Below, in pieces: positions 23,539-38,000 of a DNA stretch of 64,000 nucleotides. The translations under genes and the position numbers were made by a program. Within the stretch, counting starts at the first letter, position 1, and each line of letters opens with the position of its first letter. Under the pieces are notes generated by a model. That model saw only the letters and a program-made list of their open reading frames with translations, did no database searches and had not been told where the DNA came from. This DNA comes from Salminus brasiliensis (lineage: Eukaryota > Chordata > Actinopteri > Characiformes > Bryconidae). The DNA is taken from positions 5,649,821 to 5,713,820 of the forward strand of contig NC_132897.1 in assembly GCF_030463535.1 (NCBI RefSeq), given 5' to 3'.

Positions 23539-24149
23539 CTTCACAGCTGTGGCTGTTTAGAGCTAACCAGCATACCAATGTGCCTCCTTTCCCCTCACTT
23601 CCACACTTGTAATACTTTCGAAAGAGCTCAGTTAATGTTTAACGCAGTGGCACCTCCACCTTTGCTCTCCAGCAGGCAAAGGGCATAACTGGGCTAAGTA
23701 TTAGCAAGCTGTAATAGATGAGCAGGTCAGTTAACACCAGCACTGAGAGATTAGGACTTTATCTGTGCATTGTTTGAACTGGAGTAACCCTGACTGACTT
23801 TGTTAGGCCCAAAAAAAACAAATGCACGGATTGCTTTGGTTTGTTTATCTAATTTTCCCTTATGTTTTTTAGTGTTTAGTTGGGGCAAATGCCTCATAAG
23901 CTAAGCTAAGATAAAATAAGCTAAGCTAAGCTAAACCAGTTCACACTGATAATTAAATTAAATTGCATTTATTAAGCTTAAATAGTGAAAAATCAAATCA
24001 GTAAGGTTTTGAAGGTGATCAACTGATTAAAATATTTATTAATTGAAATAATGTATTTATTTATAAGCACAGTGTAAAGCACAGTAAAGCACAGTATAAG
24101 GCAGCCAGTCAGAACAGAGATAATTAACATATCTAAGTTTCACATTCAC
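23539..24149. other. Upstream flank of nipsnap1
   Basis: This should hold the nipsnap1 5' UTR and promoter. I see no TATA box at a sensible distance and no strong CpG island. A short GCTAA tandem stretch (AAGCTAAGCTAAG) lies at 23898-23935. Confidence 0.4.
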
Positions 24150-24572
24150 AGATCAGCCATAACATTAAAACCAAAACAAAGTAATTCCCCCTCGTTCCTC
24201 ATTCGGCAAGGTACTAGAGGACACCACGGGACCTCTAAAGGCACCCTGTCATATTAGACACTGAGAATAACTGAGACTAAGATCTATTAAATCGTCCTGT
24301 AGGCTCTGAAGTTGGACCTCCATGGATCACATCAATGAGTCTTGGGTGCCCATGGCCAAAAGTTGTCCTTCCTTGGAGCACTTTTGGTAGGTACTGACCA
24401 CTGCATAGTGGGAACACCCCACAACACACCTGCCTAATGTGTTGGAGATGCTCTGCCCGGTCGTCTAGCCGTCACAGTTTTTGGTTCTTGTCAATATATA
24501 GAGTCCACCTCCTGACAGGTCTCACTGTAATTCACTTGATTTGTCAGTGGTTTCAGTGTTATGGCTGATCAG
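24150..24572 (-). mobile_element. Family B MITE, both ends present
   Basis: GATCAGCCATAACATTAAAA at the left and TTTCAGTGTTATGGCTGATC at the right form terminal inverted repeats around a 420-bp non-coding body. Confidence 0.75.
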
Positions 24573-25309
24573 TGTGTATAATGCCACAGTGGTCATTAAT
24601 AATAATTAAAATCCCACATAATTAAAATCATACATTGTCAAAGGCCTTATTATTAACTTACTATTAATTTGAGTGGCATTTAGAATTGTGTGGCATGGGT
24701 GAAAATTGCTTTCTTGCTAAGGAAATAAAAAATGACAAATGATGAAATCTTCAACGCTCAGCTTTTATTTGTATTCATTTCATTATTTACCTTTGCATAA
24801 ATGTTCTCCTTGCTCAATGTCAACCGTTCCTGAAAAGCAGAACAGCCCAAAGATGGATGGGCATATGCTAGAACCACACCTGAGGTTAGAAACGTCTTCA
24901 GCGCAGTCGCCCATGCATGGGAACATTGTTGTGTTCAACAGCTGTTCACATTAAACCGTGCAGGTGCTGCGCTGAGTAACCTTTCACTGAGTTATAATGT
25001 CAAGAGTAGAGCTTCGTCTCCTTCTGTTTTACTCTGATGAATAAATTAAAGAGGAATAGCTGCAGTTCACTGACCTTAACCTGAGCGATAGTGAAATATG
25101 TGATGTAATAAATTTACCATGAATGTCTTTCACTAATGCTTTTGCAGACAGTAGTGATTGTGGTGGTGGTGAAGACTCAAAAATATAAAGGTGCTTCAAA
25201 GGGTTCTTTGAGTGATTCAATAAAAGTGGCACTTTTGATTCCATAAATTATTACTTTTAATTATTATTATTTTATTTCTCTAATTCCTCCCGTCTTTTTA
25301 ATTTGGTGC

Positions 25310-25612
25310 TGCCAATGAACCCACCCTAGCACTAGCAATGCTCCAGACACTAAGAGATACATGCAAAGCCAGCCTCCACCTCTTTTCAACCTGCTGCCGA
25401 TACGGCATCACCAGGCAGACGTCTCGCTCTGAGGAAAGCATCGGGTCCCCAACCCCGCCGCACCAGCCAACAGATGCCTGTGCTGTCCAACATCCCTTAA
25501 TCGTAATGAGGGGAGAGAGTGTGGCCAATTATGCCCTCTCAGACTCTGGCTGCTGATGGCAATGCAAAATGGCTTGGGATTTGAACTCACGACCCCTAGG
25601 CACACAGTGCTC
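25310..25612 (-). mobile_element. tRNA-derived SINE, family 3
   Basis: The minus strand gives a B-box-like GAGTTCAAATCCC and a body shared with 52495-52740. Downstream of lrrc74b. Confidence 0.7.
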
Positions 25613-25672
25613 CGGTGTTTTCTTATTCGGGACAATGGGATCCATCATCATAAGTTACAGGTTCCTCTATGG

Positions 25673-25853
25673 CAGGACTGTTCAATCCTGGTCCTGGAGA
25701 TCTACCACCCTGAAGAGTTCAGATCCAACACAGCTGACTCTAATGTTCAGTTGCTCCTGAAGGCCTTCATTATCTGGATCAGGTGTGTTAGATTCGGGGT
25801 GGAGCTAAGCTCTGCAGGGTGGTAGATCTCCAGGACCAGGATTGAGCAGCCCT
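25673..25853. mobile_element. Palindromic hAT-like MITE by the lrrc74b stop codon
   Basis: CAGGACTGTTCAATCCTGGT and CCAGGATTGAGCAGCCCT form long imperfect inverted arms (181 bp). The element lies 87 bp beyond the lrrc74b TGA, probably in the transcribed 3' UTR. Confidence 0.75.
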
Positions 25854-25939
25854 CTTCAATGGCATTGCTTGAAGAACCTTTCAAAGCACCTGTATTTTTT
25901 TTAAGAGCGTAGCTTGCGGACGCTGCATCTGAAGGCCAC

Positions 25940-26056
25940 TCAGCTTGTTGTTTTCCGGAGAGCCCGAATCCTCCCTCCATGTTTGACTTGGAGGTTTGGT
26001 AGGGCTTCCTTGACGGAGTTGAACAAGTCTTCAAACTCCTGGTCCACACCGATGTC
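25940..26056 (-). CDS. lrrc74b: lrrc74b terminal exon
   Basis: Acceptor CATTCTAG, frame DIGVDQEFEDLFNSVKEALP, then NLQVKHGGRIRALRKTTS and TGA. The 3' UTR would begin only 87 bp before a palindromic MITE; an AATAAA on the minus strand lies at 25271-25276. Confidence 0.93.
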   Translation of the reverse strand, partial: DIGVDQEFEDLFNSVKEALPNLQVKHGGRIRALRKTTS

Positions 26057-29000
26057 CTAGAATGATAGTAGCAGAGATCATAGGACAATGAACTGTGACA
26101 CTGTGAACTCGTTCAAATGCACAGAGATCATGAGATCGTGCTTAATTTAAAGTATTTTACAGGGCTTTACACTCACTCAAGGGGCTTTAGCACTTTATTA
26201 GGAACACTAATACTCTACTGAGTGGGGTTTCCCTGTGCTCTCCAAACAGCACTTCTTCCACAAGATGTTGGAAGCATTCCTTTGAGGTTCTGGTCCATGT
26301 TGACATGCCTGTGTCACACAATTCCCACTGATTCTTCAGGAGCACCTTGATACTGCAAATCTCTCGTTCTGCCACATCACAGATGTTCTATTAGATTCTG
26401 ATCTGGTGAGTGAGAAGACCACTGAAGACCACTGAACTCATGGTCATGTTAACATTAACGGCTCTGTGACATGGTGCATCAGCTGGAAGACACTGGAGGC
26501 TTTTGCTGGAGGTTCTTTAAAGAACCCTTTCAAAATGCTTCTACACTAAATGGACGAATAAAAAAAAGTATTGGGACACCTGCTCATTCACTGTTTCTTC
26601 CAAAATCAACAAAAAGCATTTGTCTCACTTTTGTTGGAGTAACTGTCTCTACTGTACAGGGAGGACGGCTTTCTACTAGATTTTGGAGGAGCACTGATGC
26701 GAGGATTTGATTGCATTTAGCGTTAGTAAGGTCAGGATGTTGGATGATCACCACCTCACCTCATCCCCAAACCATCCCAAAGTATTGGATGGAGCCATTG
26801 GAACCATCATCATTCCAGAGAACACAATTAGTTCCACTGCTCCACAGCTCAATGTTGCTGGGGGGAGGGGGGCTTTATACCCCTCTAGCCCACACCTGGC
26901 ATTAGGCAGCATAGTGCCAATAGGTCCAGGTCAATCTGCTCTAAAGAGGGCCAATTCCATTGGCAGTACTTCTCCACAGGGACTAGACAAGCTGTGTGTC
27001 AACCTGTGTCAGCAATGGGTGCAACCTAAAGTAGATAAATGCATTCATTAGGTGGGGTGTCCACAAACATTTGGACATATACAAATGTGTGAGATACGCC
27101 AGTGATCAAAGCTACAAGTCTGTCAAAGATTAACGGAAAAAGACGGAAGACATAGATAAGCCTGATGAACAGTTGACCTGTCCAAGCTAATGAGTGGTCC
27201 TCAGTAACTCACAACACACTGATTAAGCCAATCATGTACAGATAGATTGGTCTTCATCACAGCTGCCCAACATTAAACTTTACCCCACGGCATGGAGAAG
27301 GCCAGCGGGGCCCTTTCTTCCTCTGCTTTGAACCCATGTCCAGTTTCCCTGGTTTGTTCTTCATGACATTAAAGAAAATAAACATAAAATAACATATCAG
27401 TGTTCACAATGTCCAAAAGTTTGTGGACACCCTTTCTAATGAATGCATTCAGCTACTTTAAGTTGCACCCATTGCTGACACAGATGTGCAAATTGTACAC
27501 ACTCAGCTTGTCTAGTCCCTGTAGAGAAGTATTGCCAATAGAATAGGACTCTCTGCAACAGAATAACATGAACCTATTGGCACTATGCTGCCTAATGCCA
27601 GTTAGTTTTCTGAAATGAAGGATGGTGTTGTGACCAGCTGGCTATCTAACAACCTGACCTCAATAACGCTCTTAGTTAAAAATGGAGATACAAGGTTTTG
27701 CATGACAGTGACACATAAAAACAAGGCTCTACAAGCAAGCAGCTCATACAGAGAAGTCCAGATGCTCCACTGCAGATGCTGGGTTTGCCTCTATGGCCTT
27801 CAGGACTGCAAAACAACCGGCTGCCTGCATGGGATTCCGAGACATCTGCAATGGTGGGAAATCAAAAGAGACTGTCAGCAGATTACCAGAGAGAAAACTG
27901 ATACATCTGCACTGAGATTTAATTGAAAGTTTCACTCGACGTGCCACTTTTATCCCAGTACTCTGTCTCAGACAGTTCCCCCGCTGGTTCTACAGAAACC
28001 AATTTCCTCCATGCGCCTTACTTTGAGAATCCGAATGTTTTTGTTCACTTTGAGGCCCACAGCTAAATGGATTGCTCCTTCAGGGGGGATGCGATTGATA
28101 CTGCGGAAAGAGAGAAATCACAGATGTGAAATGACGTGTGGTGCTTCAGAAAGATGCAAGCCAAGTAAACAAGACAGGCCCCTTCAAAGGAGGCCATTTA
28201 ATTGCTGACCCTGAAAAACTAGGGTCACTTTTGTCTAGGGGAACATCTTTTACATGGCTGATAGTGTCAAAGACCAAGATTTGTGTGTGTGTGTGTGGGG
28301 GGGGGGGCATTTATTCTAAGGCATGATTGGTCAATTTTGGGAAGTCTTAAAAGCTAAAACAGTTAATATGGGTAAAACCAGATGTCTGCTTTACTATTCT
28401 AGGTTAGTTGGTTAGTTTATTTATTTATTTATTTATTTATCATTAGGGATGTACCGATCACAATATTTTGCCCCCTGATCCAATCAGAGTCTCTTAATGC
28501 CGAGTATCAGCCCATACCACACAGTTTAGATCAGATGAGCTTCTGATTAATCAGATCCCTTTATTTTCAGTATCAGTTTCTATAATCAGACATTCTGGAC
28601 TGATTTAGATTTAGTTTAGTCGAGACTTTTCTTAAAATGACTCTTTTATAGTTGTTTAATATCTTATAATCCAGTCTGACTCTCCTCCCTGACCAATCAG
28701 CTCCCAGCTTCTTTACAACACAGCAGTCAGGTCACTTCCTGTGTGTGTGTAAGTGTGCTTAGTGGTGGTACACACTCTGGCCTGTGGTTTCTGAATGGGC
28801 TCTTCAGTGCTGGTTTAGAAACCGAGAAAAGGCGAGCGAGTGGTTTTGCGGTTCTCCCGCTGGTAAAACGGAGCGTTTCAGTGAGAGTTTTATAAAGGGT
28901 CAGATATTATGGTCTGTTTTCAGGTTCCACTGTAAAATAGCTCCACACTGCAGAACCTCAGCTCTCTTATTTACCTTCTGAGAATATCCGCACTGCTGCA

Positions 29001-32000
29001 GCTGGCTGGGCTATATTGTCTGTTAATGGCACTGTATGGACACCAGATGGCGCTCTAAGGAGTGTGGTTAAAACATAGACTGGGAATATCCATTAAAATG
29101 TGCCTGTATTGGCCCAGACATCCTTTATAATTATTCATATTATTCTTATTTTAATTTCAGTGAATTTCATTACTTTTATTAATATTATGATTATTTTATT
29201 ATTATTTCAGCAATTTTATGCAGTTTAGCTTTATTTTAGTTTCCATTTTAGTTTTATTTTTTCACTTTTTAAAATAAAATGACTTTTAAAAAAAAGATTT
29301 TAAGATTGCCTTACATATGTTTCATTTTTATTTTTTCCTATTAATTCTTGATTAGTTCACTGTATCAAATAATTTACTCTCATTATTAATGTTTAATGTT
29401 TTTAATTGATTGACAGATTTTAGTTGACTACATTTTTATGAACTGTAAATTCTCTTTCAGTCTCTGTTTACTGCAAAAGCTCGGCTACATTGAATATGAG
29501 TATTTTGACACTTTTGAATTAAAATAGCCAATCAGAAAAAGGGTAATTTACATAAACAGACAGTTTTGATGTCACAGCTTTTGTGATGTCATAAAAAACT
29601 ATGCATTAATATATATATAGCCTTAAAAGCCTGTTTTAAAGTCACTGCTTTTGTGATGTCTTAAAAAAAACAATGCACTTACATTATTACATGATGGGTA
29701 TTTTAACACTCTCGAATTAAAATAGCCAACTAGAAAAAGGGCCATTTACATAAACTGAGGGTCACCGTGTATACACTTCAGAGTGAAAATGAAGGTGGAT
29801 TGATGGAGAGACAATGCAGGGTTGGGTAGAGTAACATTAACACATCCTCAGGTACATGTTTTAATCTTCAGTAAAGTAATGGGACAGGCAGAAGTAAAAG
29901 TAGCCTATCAAAAACCACCATGAGTCAAAAGTGCCAGAAAATCCCTACAGTAAAACCTCTAGATACGTCCAGCATAGATCCCCATAGTTACCAAGAAACT
30001 AATTTAGATCTATGCCCTTCTGGGAGACTTTTGAAACTTGAAAATGAGGAGTATGAGCATTAGTGAAGCTCTACTAACGCAACAGACTGAAATGAATCTC
30101 TAAAAAAGGAATCTGAAACCAAATGTCAGAGACTAAATTGGGATGTTATAATAGAAATTTAAATATCCTTCAGTACTTTTACTTGAGTACATACACCTGA
30201 GTGCATGCAATTAGTTACTACTAGTTACACCTCTGACTCAGTGCTGCAGAGATCCCGCTCTCCTAATTACTGAGCTTTCAGTCATACATATAAAAAAAAT
30301 ACCTAACATCAAGCTCCTCCAGAGTGTTGTTCTCTTTCAGGCCCTCACCCAGAGCCACTGCTCCCTCTTTGCTGAGTCCATTGTAGGATAGGTCCACAGC
30401 TCGCAAGAATATGTTAGCCTTCAAACATTAACATCCAACATTAATGAGTACACCATACCTACTAGAACTGCTCATCATATCCAGCACTCTGGGTGGAGCA
30501 CACTTTCAGAAAATGCCATACATACATACACTCAGCGAGCTCTGGACTAATACTGGGTAGGGTGTCCCGTTGCTCTTAAAACAGCCGTAATTCTTCATGA
30601 CATACATTCAACATTTCTTTTTGAGATTTGGGCCCATGTTGATAATTACTGCTGACTTTTTAGGAGCAAATCTCCCTAAAAAGTGACTTTACACCTTGGT
30701 CTGGGTAGTTTCACACTTCCACTTTATTATTAATAAAGTCTTTGGTGGGTCCTGAGTGGTCCAGCAGAATAAGGCCAATCAGAAAAGGGCTAATTTACAT
30801 AAACAGCCTGCTTTTGTGATGTCAATGCAATGCATTGATATATAGCCTTCAAAGCCTGTTTTGAAGTCATTGCTTTCATGATGTCATAAAAAAACAATGC
30901 ACTTTCATATAGCAGCTTAGCCCGCCCATTTACTCTGAAGTTATGAGTATTTTAACGCTTTTAAAATAAATGAAATTAAATTAAAGCCAATCAGAAAAAA
31001 GGGCCATTTACATAAACAGCCAGTTTTGATGTCACGGCTTTTGTGATGTCATAAAAAAACTATGCATTAATATATACAGCCTTCAAAGCCAGTTTTGAAG
31101 TCACTGCTTTTGTGATGTCATAAAAAACAATACATTAGTATGTATAGCCTTCAAAGCCTGAAGGCTTCAAAAAAAAAAAAAAACATGTTATACATGTAAC
31201 ATGTTATACATTATTACATGATGGGTATTTTAACACTCTTGCATTAAAATTGCCAATCAGAAACAGGACCATTTACATAAACAGCCCATTTTGAAGTCAC
31301 TGCTTTTGTGATGTCATAAAAACAATGCATTGATATGTAGCCATTAAAGCCTGTTTTAAAGTCTTTGCCTTTGTGATGTCATAAAAACCAATGTATCTAC
31401 ACATAGCAACCCAAACTGTTTTGAAGTCATTGCTTTTGTGATGTCATAAAAGTCAATGCATTGATATGCCCTACTGTCATAAAATACTATGCCTATACAT
31501 ATACTCTACAGAGTCTGTTCTGAAGTCATTGTTTTTGTGATGTCCCAAAAACCAAAGCATTTGCATATAACCAATCCATTGACTGAATGTACATGTCGAC
31601 TTAATAAACAAGAAGCATGTGGGATACGGATTGCTTAAAGCTCAGAATAGCAACACTGCAGTCAGTCCAGGTTGCCACCACAGAACAGGCGAGTAAAAGG
31701 CTCCTGTAAGTTCCACTATGTGCAGCCATTGATGTTTGAAAGTTTTCGATTGCACAGCACGAAAAACTAGGTCCTGGCAGTTGCAGCTGACGAGGATTAA
31801 GGTATTAGGTGTTTAATCACGGTTATTGGGCTGATCGATATGGCTGGGCCGGAGTGGCTTCCTGTGGAGCATGAAATAAGAGTTATCACTTTTACCCCGA
31901 GGCCTCTGGCTAAAGCAATGGCTCCTGTTCCTCGAATGCAGTTCCAGGCCAGATTGAGTGACTTTAATCCTGTGTTCTCAGCAAGAGCAGCACCCAGAAT

Positions 32001-35000
32001 TTCCCCTAAGGGGGCAGAAGAAGGAGAGAGAGAAAGAGAGGGACAGAGAGGAGGAGTGAGAAAGACTTCTATAAAGGAGAATGAACTGTTGTGCAGTCTT
32101 TGTGTGCCTCGAATATGAAATATTTGCAATGCAATGTGATTATCTGAGGCTCATGAAAGAAAATAAGGCGAGAAATTGAATATACATACATTATATCACA
32201 CTGTCAGCGCTTATTAGACTTCCTCATCGGTCACGGTGGTAGAAGGATAAACATATGCTCCAGTAGGGGAGCATGATAGCTTTAAAAAGATAGAAAGATA
32301 CTGCCATATGCACCATGGAGGGAGCGGCGCCAGTTGGAATGGGCCGTGAATGCATGAATCACAGCCTGCTCGCAGAATAATTCCACATGAAGACTCCCGA
32401 GCAATATTGGCTTCTTCCTGAATTATATACATCATCAGTCCATTTTCACACTCCTGTCATTCATTGTGCCGTAGCCAGCAGGCTCTATATCTACAATCCT
32501 CCCACCCAACACACTTCGGCCGCTAATCTTTAGTCATTCACTGTATGTGAGATCCACTCTATGGATCTGTATGGCTGTCCTAATCCTCCGCGAACACACA
32601 GGCCTACTGTGCGGTCACACAAAATGCTCTATTCAATGAAGGCTTTAGTCATAAGAAGAGCACGCAGGGGGAGGACTGACAGTGTTTTGGGGAGGCGAGG
32701 ATGAATTTATAGCTCACATTTTCGGAGCGCGAGGTGCTACAGGTGCTACAGTACTTAGCAGAAAAAAAATGACTCACCTGTTTTTATTATTTCAAATGGG
32801 ACCATTTCAGGCCCCAATTATGCCAAAAGAAAGACAGCTGTTCAGTGCGGAGCATGGTAATCCAGGTGTTTTCATTGTAAGCGTAAATAAATAAATAAAT
32901 AAATAAACACATGACTTTCATGTTTCCAAAGTTTCCAAAAGTAATGTAATCTTCTTTTCTTTATATTCTACAAAATAAAGTCCTTTGTATAAGTAAATTA
33001 GCCCCACCCATTTACTCTGAACTTATAAGGATTATTTTAACCCTTTAATTTAAAATAGCCAATCAGAAAAGGGGTCATTTACATACATTATTCCTAAATG
33101 CACAGAAACAGAAACTGCCTGTTTTGAACTCACTGATTCTGTGATTTCCTAAAGACCACTGCATTTCCATAAAGCCTAATGAATGATGTCACAAAACCAA
33201 TGAATGAATGAATAAATGAACAAATAAATAAAATAAATAAATAAATAAATAAATAAATGCATGACTGTCATGTTTCAAGTTTTCAAAGTAATTTCATCTT
33301 GTTTTCTTTATATGCTACAAAATAAAGTCCTTGGTAAGAGTAAATCTGCCTGTTCAGCCTATAGCCTCACCCAGTTATAAAGAGAACACATTCGATTCAA
33401 AATGGCCAATCAGAAAAGAGGTCATTTACATACATTATACTTAAATACACAGAAACAGAAACAGCCTGTCTTGAACTCACTGATTCTGTGATTTCCTAAA
33501 GACCACTGCATTTACATGAAGCCCAATGAGCCTGTTGTGAAGGCATTGCTTTTGTGATGCCAATGAATGAATGAATAAATAACTAAATAAATAAATAAAT
33601 AAATACATGACTTTCATAGGTCTGGTTTCCGAAGTAACTTCATCTAGTTTTCAATATTTTCTACATTTTTCACATATTTTATTGTTTTAGTTTGAGGTTC
33701 ACTGCTGATGTTTGTGTGGGTTTACGCCTGAAAAGCAGCTATAATTAAATGTTTAGCCTCCCTTTAAAATTAAAACTAAAAACACAAAATGACAGTGTTT
33801 TTAAGATTGTACTGGTTTTAAGATTTGTACTGTCGGGTGAAAAAAGTAGGAAAATTGAAATATATTTAAACTGTTTCGGTGAGGAGACGGGAGCGAGCCA
33901 CCCCTTTACCCGTGGCCGGGCAGGATAACGAACCTAAAAGGGCCTGCTCAGTCATTCACAAGAGAGACGAACACAGGGTGAGCAGGGACTGTTAGAGGGT
34001 GCGTAAAATAAAGGTACATGTGTCACTTGAACCCTGTGTTTGTGTCGTCTCTGAGCCCCGCTGCCAATCAGGTTGTGGCGGTCACGCCCCTTTTCTCAGG
34101 GCTTGTGTCACATGTTTAAACATAGAGATCTGAACAATACTGAGATAATACTGGGGTAATATAACTAAACACATACAACGGAAGACATGCCTTTGTAAGT
34201 TATTAGTAAAATTTAAATAATAGACATTCAATTGCCCTAACCTTTTCCTCACAAAAAATGCATTTCTATTAATTATATGATGTTTATATAAGGATTAAAT
34301 AATGTTTAAAGGCATTTCTTTAGTTGTGTGAGTTTAGCTAGATTACCACATCGCACACTCTTTCAAACATTGTCAAAAACGATGAGAAAATGTCCTATTT
34401 TCCATTACATGGGCGCTTTCAGCTACACCTGCACAGGCAGTGCTAGTAGGTGAAAAAGGTCTCCTCCTGAGGTCCACTTTGGGAATTTGTAGGGGTTGTC
34501 GTGTATTTGTCTCAATCTGAGAAGCAGTCTAAAATACTCCTTATAACTATAATGGAAATAAGTGAGCTACATTTCTGCCGTCTGATTGGTGGCTGTATTG
34601 AATTGTTGTTGCAACTTGTGACATCACAAACATGTTCATTTCTAATTGGCTGTTTTTGCTAACAGTGTTTTTCAAACCTTTACAAGCTTCAACACAGTCT
34701 AGACCAGGGCTGCTCAATCCTGGTCCTGGAGATCTGACTCTAATGTTCCGTTGCTCCTGAAGGCCTTCATTATCTGGATCAGGTGTTAGTGTTAGATTCA
34801 GGGTGGAGCTAAACTCTGCAGGGTGGAAGATCTCCAGGACCAGGATTGAGCAGCCCTGGTCGACGCGAAACGCGAGACTGAGAAAAATGTCATTGTCCAC
34901 CATATGAACCCTTTCATTTACACCAGCACAAGCAGTGCTAGTGGCAGTGGTGGCTCAGCGGTTAGAGCGCTGGGTTATTGACAACAGTGTTGTGGGTTCG

Positions 35001-38000
35001 ATTCCCGGGCTTGGCAACCTGCCACTGTTGGGCCCTTGAGCAAAGCCCTTTACCCTCTCTGCTCCCCAGGTGCTGGAGTTGGCTACCCACTGCTCTGGGT
35101 GTGTGTACTCACTGTCCCTAGTTCACTAGTGTAAGTGTGTGTTCACTACCACAGATGGGTTAAATGCGGAGGACACATTTTGCTGTACACTATACAGTGA
35201 CAAATACGTGCACCTGCACCTTTAGTGGGCGAGAAAGATCTGCTTCTACCGGCGCCTGTTTTTGGTCCGATTATGACATTTGTGTGGGTTTAGTGAGCTA
35301 TGCATACCATATCATGGTGGTTGGTGTGGCGCAACAGATAACACCACTACCTGCCACTGAACTATCACACCATGTGGGAGACTGGGGTTCGATTCCTGGT
35401 CTGGGTGACTGTGGCGTTGCGTTACACCAATAAGAGTCCTTGGGCAAGACTCCTAACACTACACTGACCCCCCTCTGTAATACCAGTAACCTTGTAGGTC
35501 GCTCTGGATAAGAGCGTCAGCTAAATGCCATAAATGTGATTCAGTGATCTGAAAGAGTAGGCCTATATATATTTAGATGTGATTTTGTGACATCAGAAAA
35601 ACAACACATTTTAAAATGGGCTGTTTTGGAAACTTGAAATCACACACTCTTTCAAACATGTCCTATTTTCCATGACCAGGGCCCTTTAAGCTACACCTGC
35701 AGTAGCAGTGCAAGGAAAGGTCTCCTTCTACCAGCGCCTTATAAATCAGTGGTAAATCATCTAAAAGAGCATGTCTGATTCATTGTGTTCATGGCACCAT
35801 GTTCTGCTGCAGTACTGCATCTTACTCCATCTCCACGGTCGTTTGGACTGTCGTTTGGACTGAGGCGTATTGAGCAGAGCTTTTATGGCCATGGTCATCA
35901 ACATTATGTACAAGCCTGAAAATATTAAACCCTCGCTGTTATATGCATTATTCATGAGGCGGAATACATCAGGAGACGTGATGTTCTTCAAGCGCTCATG
36001 ACCACTCGCGTAGTCTCCATCACCAGATGATCCTGCCCTGGGCTACGCAGCATGCAAACGACTAGAGCGCTTTCCAAGACGCACTGCCTGAAACAGACGG
36101 CCTTGACAAGCGTCAGCCCTCGCGAGTTCCTCACTTCACTTTCACACAGTTCAATTGAGAAGAGCTAAACACTGGTTGGTTGACTGGTTAGTTGTTATTG
36201 TGCTAAATGGAACCAATAAGGGTTCTTTGGAGCGATGGGTGCTATGGAAGAGACAATTGTGGTGACTCAAAGAAAGAGTTGGGCTGGTGGGTCCAGAGCT
36301 TTGCTGCATCCCAACCTGCAGCACTTAAGACTACACTGTTTAAAAATGGGTTCTTTAAGGGTTCCTCAGTAAAGGCTTGAGGTTGTAAAAGCATCTGAAA
36401 CCCTAAACATTTGCTAAGAGTGACTCTAAGAGTGTTTTCTTATCTACTGAAGATGAAATCAGTGTTTCAGCATGAGTCTAAAGCTACCACATAGCTCACG
36501 GTTGTACCTGCTGCCTCTCCTAGCCGGTTGTGACTCAGGTCCAGGTGCTGCAGGTTCTGGTTTCTGCTCAGGGCCTCGGCCAGGTGTCTGGCCGCTCTCT
36601 CTTCCAGACAGTTTCCAGAAAGGTTGAGGGACACCAGGGTAGTGTTCTCCAGCAGCATGCTGGCCAGTGCATTGGCTCCATCCTGGCCTAGCTGGTTCTC
36701 TGACAGGTCTATTTCTGAAAGGGAGTCAGGAACAAACACACTTACTTATCTTTTATGTATGAAGACTTCATAAATGTGTAAAAAACACATATTTTACATA
36801 AATAATAGCCAAAGAAATATGACCATCTTCTCAACAAAATAAGTAAAACTAGTTTCATATTTAAACAACTTAAACTTTGACGGTTTTAAGCAGAAACACT
36901 ATAAATCTTTGGCCAAAGCCACTGAAGAACTCCTTTTGGTTTATATCTTGTGGAGTCCCTCAGGTTTCTATTTTAGGGCCCATAAAATTTATGTTAATTA
37001 TGACAAAGTAGTTCTATAGTAGAGTGAAGATCTGGTGCGTGGGCTTACATACACAGCATCTAAGGACCATGTCTGAAATTGATATTTGTGAGTGGGGAGA
37101 ACCTTTTAAAGGTTTAAAGAACTTTCACATCTTCAACAACAAAAGCTTCTATATCAATTTAATTCTAAGAGCTTTAAACGTTAGAATGGTTCCTCACAAG
37201 TTCTTTTAGAATGAGAAACATCTAAACCATCTATTTAAAGTTTTTTTTAGGAAGTACTCCACCAAAACAGCTCAGACCTATTGTGAGGTGGAGCCTCCAT
37301 GGAGCACATCATTGAGGCTTGGGAACCCATGACCGTGTCCTTCCTTGGACAACCAGTGCATACCGGGAACACCCCACAATACCTGCCTGAGGTATTGGAG
37401 ATGCTCTGACCTTGAACCGTCGTCTAGCCATCACCATTTGGTTTTTTCTACTTGCTGCCCAATATGTAGATCTCTACCCTTGACAGGTGCTCTGGAAGCA
37501 GACACTCAACGTTATTCACTTCACCCATCGTAAGTGGTTGTAATGTAATGGCTAATCAATGATAGGATCAGATTTCGGACTGACAGGTTCTGTGCTCAGT
37601 GCTGTCTGTCTGAAAGCTGCCTTTAGCTGAAGTGTGTACAGTATTGCTTAGTGACGGAAACCAACCAGTCACCTTTGTTCTCTAATTCTGGATCAGCGCT
37701 GTGAGAAGCTGTGCGAGTCTTATTTAAACAAGAGCAGGAATTTTTTTCCGCTCCTAATAAAGCCAATCTTGCCCTTTCATTAAATGTGCTGACATACTGA
37801 GCAGGCCGTAATGTGCAGAAAAAAGCAGCAGGACAAATCCATCATATGAAGTGCTCACCTGTTTCAGAAGAGGCGGCTTCAACCGCACGACTTCTCTCAA
37901 ACGTTTGTTCACGAGCTTTTCTCAGAAGGCATATTTTCAGCTTCTTAATGTATGCCAAGATGTGATGCTAATGATATATGATGCATGATTGTATTATTAT

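Larger units (their letters stand above)
29515..33560. repeat. Dispersed TTTTGTGATGTCATAAAA repeat across three introns
   Basis: Units built from AATAGCCAATCAGAAAAAGG, CATTTACATAAACAG and GCTTTTGTGATGTCATAAAA recur at 29515-29760, 30770-31590 and 33050-33560, in lrrc74b introns 7, 6 and 5 respectively. Spacing is irregular, roughly 100-250 bp. lrrc74b exons 6 and 7 lie between the blocks. Confidence 0.75.
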
